Position numbers and translations under genes: made by a program. The notes under the pieces were generated by a model, which saw only the letters and a program-made list of their open reading frames with translations, was not told the origin of the DNA and did no database searches. Shown piece by piece: positions 51,864 to 55,777 of a stretch of DNA of 55,777 nt. Every line of letters starts with the position of its first letter. The first letter of the stretch is position 1. The stretch covers positions 1-55,777 of the forward strand of contig CALRBT010000005.1 in NCBI GenBank assembly GCA_943354475.1, read 5' to 3'. Source of the DNA: Parcubacteria group bacterium (GTDB taxonomy: Bacteria; Patescibacteriota; Minisyncoccia; Phycocordibacterales; CALRBT01).

Positions 51864-51895
51864 GGGGGGACACTCACTACGTTCGTTGTCCCCCC
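51864..51895 (-). repeat. Foldback of the tRNA-Arg acceptor strand
   Basis: GGGGGGACA and TGTCCCCCC pair over 9 bp around CTCACTACGTTCGT. One strand is the 3' acceptor sequence of tRNA-Arg itself. The precursor RNA could therefore pair its trailer with the acceptor strand, in competition with the correct acceptor stem. Confidence 0.65.
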
Positions 51896-51960
51896 GGTAG
51901 GAATCGAACCTACATCAAGAGCTTAGAAGTCTCTTGTTCTATCCATTGAACTACGGGGAG
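51889..51960 (-). tRNA. tRNA-Arg (TCT)
   Basis: Minus strand. Acceptor CTCCCCG/CGGGGGG (one wobble), anticodon loop CTTCTAA (TCT), T-arm GTAGGTTCGATTCCTAC, discriminator A. CCA not encoded. Confidence 0.95.
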
Positions 51961-51971
51961 AAAAACTAGTT

Positions 51972-51982
51972 GTTAGGTTATA
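51972..51982 (-). promoter_or_regulatory. TATAACCTAAC promoter motif before tRNA-Arg
   Basis: Identical 11-mer to those before tRNA-His and tatD. The TATAAC box ends 16 nt before the mature tRNA end. Confidence 0.55.
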
Positions 51983-52089
51983 ACTTACAGATACTAGCTT
52001 GGACACAAAAACCTAAAACAATATAGGCACACTAGCACAAAAGTAAGGTCAGATAAAGCCTGTTTTTTGTTCTTAGTTCTTGATTCTTA

Positions 52090-52422
52090 TTAGATGCCGG
52101 GGTCAGCGATTTCAGGTTCACTTATTCGGTACATCTCGAAAGTTCGAGCTCTATTTTGAAAAAATGAAAGTGTCTCTTCGAGGGCTTTGTTGTCAAGTGC
52201 TATAACTGACTTAGTAGCACTTATTACCCTTGGTTCAGAGATGCCACGATTAACTTGAAGAAATAAATATCCATCAAGTGCCAACACCAGCAACACAGTC
52301 AATATCAAAAAACTGACGTTAATCTTCCAGTCTCGATTACGATGATGTTCCAGTGTCGAGACTTTGCTACGAACGAAATATTTTTTAAATTTTAACAAAA
52401 CAGGCCTAAGTGAAATGTTCAT
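52090..52422 (-). CDS. Small anchored protein of the pilMNO group
   Basis: 110 aa from ATG 52422 (MNISLRPVLLKFKKYFV); the longer track ORF overlaps pilO. A basic N-terminus of ~35 residues, one membrane segment (VSFLILTVLLVLALDGYLFLQV), then a short outer part rich in Arg/Glu. It starts 5 bp after pilO. In other bacteria pilP follows pilO, but no PilP fold is visible. Role in pilus assembly inferred from position. Confidence 0.6.
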   Translation of the reverse strand: MNISLRPVLLKFKKYFVRSKVSTLEHHRNRDWKINVSFLILTVLLVLALDGYLFLQVNRGISEPRVISATKSVIALDNKALEETLSFFQNRARTFEMYRISEPEIADPGI

Positions 52423-52427
52423 AAGAA

Positions 52428-53051
52428 TTATTTGTTTTTTAACACATTGAGTGAAAATACCCCACTCCAACGTCTCACCTTACCTTTAAGGTCAGTATCT
52501 GGAACCACAGTAAGGTTTGCTTGAGTAAAATTGACTTGGTACGGCATCGTTTCAACTAACGCAATAAACTGCATGACATCAGCCCACCTCCCATCAACCC
52601 TAACTTGCAAATGAAGTATTTCCCACTTACTTAAATCAGATGGTTGTATTGCTTCATTTTTAAGAACAACAGGATCTTTTGATTTCGTTTCTGTGGTCGA
52701 TTTTGTTTTTCCCAAAAGAGGTGTGAAACTTGGGGTTTGAATTTCAAGAGTAAGATTATTGGTACTTGCGAGTTTCTCAAGTGAGACAAGAAATGCAACC
52801 GTATTCTCATCCTTTTGCCCGAGAAAATATGAGTTCAGAGTGTCTCTCTTTGTTGAAGTTTCATTAAACAACGTTTTATTCTCACTAAGGTGTTTTACTT
52901 TCTCCGCTTCATTTGCGATATCTTGGGCAAGTAAAGAAACTTCCATCTCTTTCTGTAAAATACTCCAGTATAGAAAGCTGTGTAGCGCTATTGCTACAAG
53001 GACCACTCCTGTCAGCATAGCGACAATTATTTTGGTTGGTAATGATTTCAT
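52428..53051 (-). CDS. pilO: Type IV pilus inner-membrane protein PilO
   Basis: 207 aa. One N-terminal membrane segment (IIVAMLTGVVLVAIALHSFLYWSIL), a coiled coil, then a ferredoxin-like domain (LEKLASTNNLTLEIQTPSF...HLQVRVDGRWADVMQFIALVETMPYQVNFTQANLTV) typical of PilO. PilO and PilN form the alignment complex bridging PilM and the secretin in diderms; with no outer membrane expected here it would link motor and pilus base. Sequence similarity is weak; position supports it. Confidence 0.8.
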   Translation of the reverse strand: MKSLPTKIIVAMLTGVVLVAIALHSFLYWSILQKEMEVSLLAQDIANEAEKVKHLSENKTLFNETSTKRDTLNSYFLGQKDENTVAFLVSLEKLASTNNLTLEIQTPSFTPLLGKTKSTTETKSKDPVVLKNEAIQPSDLSKWEILHLQVRVDGRWADVMQFIALVETMPYQVNFTQANLTVVPDTDLKGKVRRWSGVFSLNVLKNK

Positions 53052-53053
53052 AT

Positions 53054-53590
53054 CTAAAAATTCCCTTTAATACTGAGCGTAAAATCTAAATTCTCAGCTT
53101 TTATTAAATCAGCGATGGAATGCTTAATTTCCGTGAATGATTTTTCATTCTGGAGGCTATTCTTAAAGTTAATGAGTGCATCTCTTGTTGTAGCGTGGCC
53201 GGTGAGTACTAAGGAGTTGCTACCTCCCGTAGTTGTGTAATCGATACTCTCAAGTTTGACTCCAGGTACCATTTGGTTAGTAATTTTGGTAACCATCGCG
53301 ATAAGGGTTGTATCGTCTCGTTCCTGGCGGAGTACGGAAATCTTATTGGTTATGTCTCCAAGGGCAGTAATATAATCCTCACCTTGAGTTGCTTTGATTG
53401 TACTAATCATTTCTTCTTTTATTTTCGTACGATCATCATGTTCAACTTTCAGTAAAACATATGTTGGTATAAGAAAAGCCAACCCAATGAGGAGTGCTGT
53501 TAGAGTGAAAACAAGGATGATTGAAGCTATGCGTAATCGATACTCCACCCTGATTTTCTTTTTACTATACTCTGGTAGTAGGTTTGGCAT
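53054..53590 (-). CDS. pilN: Type IV pilus inner-membrane protein PilN
   Basis: 178 aa from ATG 53590 (MPNLLPEYSKKKIRVEYRLR); the extended ORF overlaps pilM. The N-terminal NLLP motif binds PilM. One membrane segment (IASIILVFTLTALLIGLAFLIPTYVLL), a coiled coil and a ferredoxin-like domain (MVPGVKLESIDYTTTGGSNSLVLTGHATTRDALINFKNSL) follow. Lies between pilM and pilO with 2- to 10-bp gaps. Confidence 0.88.
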   Translation of the reverse strand: MPNLLPEYSKKKIRVEYRLRIASIILVFTLTALLIGLAFLIPTYVLLKVEHDDRTKIKEEMISTIKATQGEDYITALGDITNKISVLRQERDDTTLIAMVTKITNQMVPGVKLESIDYTTTGGSNSLVLTGHATTRDALINFKNSLQNEKSFTEIKHSIADLIKAENLDFTLSIKGNF

Positions 53591-53600
53591 TGTTTTTATT

Positions 53601-54722
53601 TTATGAAGTTCGAAGTGCCAAACCGACCGTCGTTGCGTAACGAAGGGAGTCAGCAAAATCAATTGGTGGAATGGTTTTTTCAAAATCAAGAACATTCGTC
53701 CAGACATTTCCCAACTCAACCGACATACGTAAACTACTAGAGAGATAGTCAACGAGACCAATCAAGTTGGCGTCCCCTCCGCAGAGAATGATTTTCTGAA
53801 TTTGGTCAGGAACCCTACCCTCTCGGTCTTTTGAGTTATGCCAGTAGATATAATGACGACTAATTTCATCACGAAGTACTGAAACCGGAGTCAGGAGTGC
53901 ATTGAACACTTCTTTATTTTCAAAGTTTTTTGAAAGTCCTTTTTCTTTCTTTATTTTTTCCGCCTCCTCTTCCCCTATTGAGAATATTTTCTGGAGTGCT
54001 GTACATAGTAGATTTCCACCAATATCAAGTGTTGAGGTATATCTAACTACTCCTTCACTCTTTATCGAAATACCACTTCTTGTTTTACCAAAATCGACAA
54101 TCATATACGTTCCCAAATCTCCAAATGGTACGAGTGAACGGGCTATCGCTTGTGCCTCAATTTCAAAAGAGAGGGGTATCAATCCGGAAGTTTCAACCAA
54201 TTCCGTATAGCTCTGCACAATAATCCCCGGCATGACGGATACGCTCACCTCTATATTTGTCGACTGTGCTTCATTTGCCTTTATGGGGTCAAAATCAAAA
54301 ATAACTTCAGCGGGAGAAAGGGGGACATTGTCCTCAAGACCAAATTCGATACTGCTTCGCATTTCTTCTTCACTCCCCCGAGGAATTGATGTTTTGAAGA
54401 GGTACACCTTTTCTTCAGGGAGTGAGACTCTAACGAAACGAAAACCAAACTTTTTTTTGAGATCCTTTAAGATTTCCCGAAGAACTTCTGGTTTTACTAA
54501 TTCTCCTGAAACCACAACTCCGTTGGGTATATCGAGATTACCAAATCTTCCGATTGTAAAACCCTCTTTTTTTGGAAGGAGTTCAAGAAACCGAACGGAT
54601 TGATATGATATATCAAGTCCGACCGATTGCATTTCCAAAAACTTTGGCACAGGAAACATTCGTAAAAATAAATCGTGATCGTGTTGATTCGCAATTGTCT
54701 TATTTATCAAAGTCGCTTTCAT
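53601..54722 (-). CDS. pilM: Type IV pilus assembly ATPase-like protein PilM
   Basis: 373 aa actin-like protein. SVGLDISYQSVRFLELL (phosphate 1), IVDFGKTRSGISI (phosphate 2) and IILCGGDANLIGLVDYLSSSL (adenosine) are the actin-fold ATP-binding motifs; GEEEAEKIKKEKGL is also typical. It binds PilN at the cytoplasmic membrane face. A perfect TATAAT box ends 9 nt before the ATG, so the operon is probably leaderless. No pilin genes are in the window. Confidence 0.93.
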   Translation of the reverse strand: MKATLINKTIANQHDHDLFLRMFPVPKFLEMQSVGLDISYQSVRFLELLPKKEGFTIGRFGNLDIPNGVVVSGELVKPEVLREILKDLKKKFGFRFVRVSLPEEKVYLFKTSIPRGSEEEMRSSIEFGLEDNVPLSPAEVIFDFDPIKANEAQSTNIEVSVSVMPGIIVQSYTELVETSGLIPLSFEIEAQAIARSLVPFGDLGTYMIVDFGKTRSGISIKSEGVVRYTSTLDIGGNLLCTALQKIFSIGEEEAEKIKKEKGLSKNFENKEVFNALLTPVSVLRDEISRHYIYWHNSKDREGRVPDQIQKIILCGGDANLIGLVDYLSSSLRMSVELGNVWTNVLDFEKTIPPIDFADSLRYATTVGLALRTS

Positions 54723-54731
54723 AATAACTAA

Positions 54732-54737
54732 ATTATA
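54732..54737 (-). promoter_or_regulatory. -10 box of a leaderless pilM promoter
   Basis: The minus-strand TATAAT is separated from the pilM ATG by 9 nt, so the transcript starts at or just before the start codon. The -35 region (GTAATG) is weak. Confidence 0.6.
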
Positions 54738-54849
54738 GTGCGCAAACTTATTCGCATTACTATTAGTATATCGTGGACGAGATAAACAAAGAAGTGACTT
54801 GTTGACGAGGCTCGATGGTGATGAGTTATTTAAACTTAAAAACTAAATA

Positions 54850-55179
54850 TTATCGTACCTCACTACCTGCCGGCATAGTTGAAGAAACTTCCATTAGAGA
54901 AAAGTCATCTTTTTCGGATGAAGCGGCCATAATCATACCGTTACTTTCAAGCCCTTTTATAATCCTTGGTTCGAGGTTTGTAATAAACGGACAGAGCTTA
55001 CCAACCAATGTTTGAATGTCTTCAAAGTGAAGTGCAATACCTGAGATAATTTGCCTTGGTTTTTCTTCCCCAAAATCAACTTCAAGGCGTAGCAGTTTAT
55101 CAGTATCGGGAACCTTCTCGACACTGAGAATTTTACCAATCTTTATTTCTAATTTTTTAAAATCATCTATGGTTGCCAT
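54850..55179 (-). CDS. Stand-alone tRNA-binding domain (Trbp111/MetRS-beta type)
   Basis: 109 aa. DDFKKLEIKIGKILSVEKVPDTDKLLRLEVDFGEEKPRQIISGI and NLEPRIIKGLESNGMIMAAS are the OB-fold tRNA-binding signature found at the C-terminus of many MetRS and in CsaA/Trbp111. Because the MetRS at 14585 lacks this domain, it may act in trans. It lies 4 bp after ruvX. Confidence 0.9.
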   Translation of the reverse strand: MATIDDFKKLEIKIGKILSVEKVPDTDKLLRLEVDFGEEKPRQIISGIALHFEDIQTLVGKLCPFITNLEPRIIKGLESNGMIMAASSEKDDFSLMEVSSTMPAGSEVR

Positions 55180-55183
55180 ATTT

Positions 55184-55576
55184 TTATTTGTTTTTAAACT
55201 TTTGTTTATCTAGATAGCTTTGTAAAATAATTGCAGCAGCAGAGGCGTCAAGCATATCGTTTTTACCTTGGATCATCTCAGCCTGCTGAGACGACATAAA
55301 CTCTGGTTCCAAGTGAATAGTGAGCTGCGTTATTTCCTCGAGTTCTCTTTTAAACTGATGCACCTGCTCCATAATACTATTCTCCCTCTGCTCGTAATCT
55401 CTCGATTCCCCAAGAACAATCTCTTCGACTCCTTCATCCAGACAAATCTTGGTTAGGGTTTCAATAAGATGGGTGTTGTTCTGCAAGACCATTTTCGGAA
55501 AAGCCATAGTCCCCATCTCATCTGAGAGCGCAACCCCTACTCTTTTACTACCATAGTCAATTCCCAAATAACGCAT
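55184..55576 (-). CDS. ruvX: Holliday junction resolvase-like RuvX/YqgF
   Basis: 130 aa RNase H-fold protein. MRYLGIDYGSKRVGVALSDEMGTMAFP, EIVLGESRDYEQRENS (Gly-x-Pro replaced), LEPEFMSSQQAE and the final MLDASAAAIILQSYLD carry the three acidic residues. Family members process 16S rRNA 5' ends or resolve junctions. Confidence 0.93.
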   Translation of the reverse strand: MRYLGIDYGSKRVGVALSDEMGTMAFPKMVLQNNTHLIETLTKICLDEGVEEIVLGESRDYEQRENSIMEQVHQFKRELEEITQLTIHLEPEFMSSQQAEMIQGKNDMLDASAAAIILQSYLDKQKFKNK

Positions 55577-55634
55577 AGCGTCCAGTTTACCCCAAAACTA
55601 ATCAAAATCACATAACCCCATACAGTCTATTTGC

Positions 55635-55662
55635 TTGAGAAAAAATTAAAAATGGATATACT
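55635..55662 (+). promoter_or_regulatory. Promoter of tRNA-Ser
   Basis: TTGAGA, 16 nt, TATACT, ending 16 nt before the tRNA. Confidence 0.6.
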
Positions 55663-55678
55663 GGCTTAGTTACAGTAA

Positions 55679-55763
55679 GGAGGGGTCGCATAGTGGTTTA
55701 GTGCACCGGTCTTGAAAACCGGAGTACCGCAAGGTACCGAGAGTTCGAATCTCTCCCCCTCCG
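55679..55763 (+). tRNA. tRNA-Ser (TGA)
   Basis: Acceptor GGAGGGG/CCCCTCC, anticodon loop CTTGAAA (TGA), long variable arm (GTACCGCAAGGTAC), T-arm GAGAGTTCGAATCTCTC, discriminator G typical of serine tRNAs. Confidence 0.95.
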
Positions 55764-55777
55764 CAAATTGAAACTTC

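Larger units (their letters stand above)
51175..51888. other. Noncoding stretch of hairpins between two convergent tRNA genes
   Basis: 714 bp without a credible gene. In order it holds element B1, a 29-bp perfect hairpin, hairpin GTAAGCAA/TTGCTTAC (51402), element B3, a long interrupted hairpin (51550-51600), CCCCC/GGGGG (~51692), GTTTTGC/GCAAAAC (~51709), element B4, GCTCGTGC/GCACGAGC (51842) and the tRNA-Arg foldback. The track ORFs here read through these palindromes and are rejected. Confidence 0.8.

Noticed and set aside
1-55777. CRISPR arrays, prophage or restriction-modification genes
   Set aside because: No regularly spaced identical repeats and no capsid, integrase, Cas or methylase/endonuclease genes were seen on either strand.
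1-55777. Alternative genetic code (UGA as glycine)
   Set aside because: UGA ends several genes at the expected place and no conserved protein is broken by in-frame UGA.

Overview
The window looks like chromosome of a Candidate Phyla Radiation bacterium, most likely a Parcubacteria (OD1)-type lineage. The evidence is inference from content: AT-rich DNA, very short intergenic gaps, a standard genetic code (UGA works as stop, which argues against Gracilibacteria/SR1), leaderless or Shine-Dalgarno-poor core genes, ribosomal protein operons lacking the usual rplI and rplA neighbours, a type IV pilus pilMNO set, and large surface proteins carrying a peptidoglycan-binding domain. I could run no database search, so every family name rests on motifs read by eye.

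Layout. 1-5.9 kb: a 57-aa membrane peptide, a very large secreted surface protein with a long structured leader, and a winged-helix regulator embedded in copies of a GTCCTTTATA motif. 5.9-11.6 kb: ftsK, a small anchored protein, recA, an ECF-like sigma factor with a small membrane protein, and efp. 12.2-24.7 kb, nearly all on the minus strand: rpsR/ssb/rpsF/tatD, metG, an AI-2E-type exporter, glycyl-tRNA synthetase, a surface protein, recO, and an ileS that carries an inserted histidine-phosphatase domain. 25-32.4 kb: a pyrimidine and one-carbon neighbourhood, with glyA-dut on one strand and a divergent ParB-like protein, tandem cytidine deaminase, 810-aa thymidylate synthase-like fusion and HAD phosphatase on the other. 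32.9-35.7 kb: secE-nusG-rplK and two exported proteins. 37-43.3 kb: an rRNA methyltransferase, membrane proteins, an FAD-linked hydroxyacid dehydrogenase next to an alternative-oxidase homologue, a Nudix hydrolase and ilvE. 43.3-55.8 kb: small accessory genes, five tRNA genes, PduO/MazG, rplS, a pseudouridine synthase, uppS, acylphosphatase, pilMNO, a free tRNA-binding domain and ruvX.

Three patterns cut across the ordinary genes. (1) A family of about 120-bp elements (A; three copies) sits directly after stop codons. Each has a conserved core and copy-specific but self-complementary arms, with compensatory base changes that favour a plus-strand RNA fold. (2) A second family of 90-130-bp foldback elements (B; four members plus one candidate) carries terminal arms that copy the 3' ends of tRNA genes in this window (Val, His, Arg). 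At tRNA-Val the 3' terminal 19 nt are duplicated as a direct repeat. (3) Five small orphan genes carry strong Shine-Dalgarno sequences and strong hairpins, while nearly all core genes start without one, often 8-10 nt after a TATAAT-like box. Elements A and B are the best candidates here for something undescribed.
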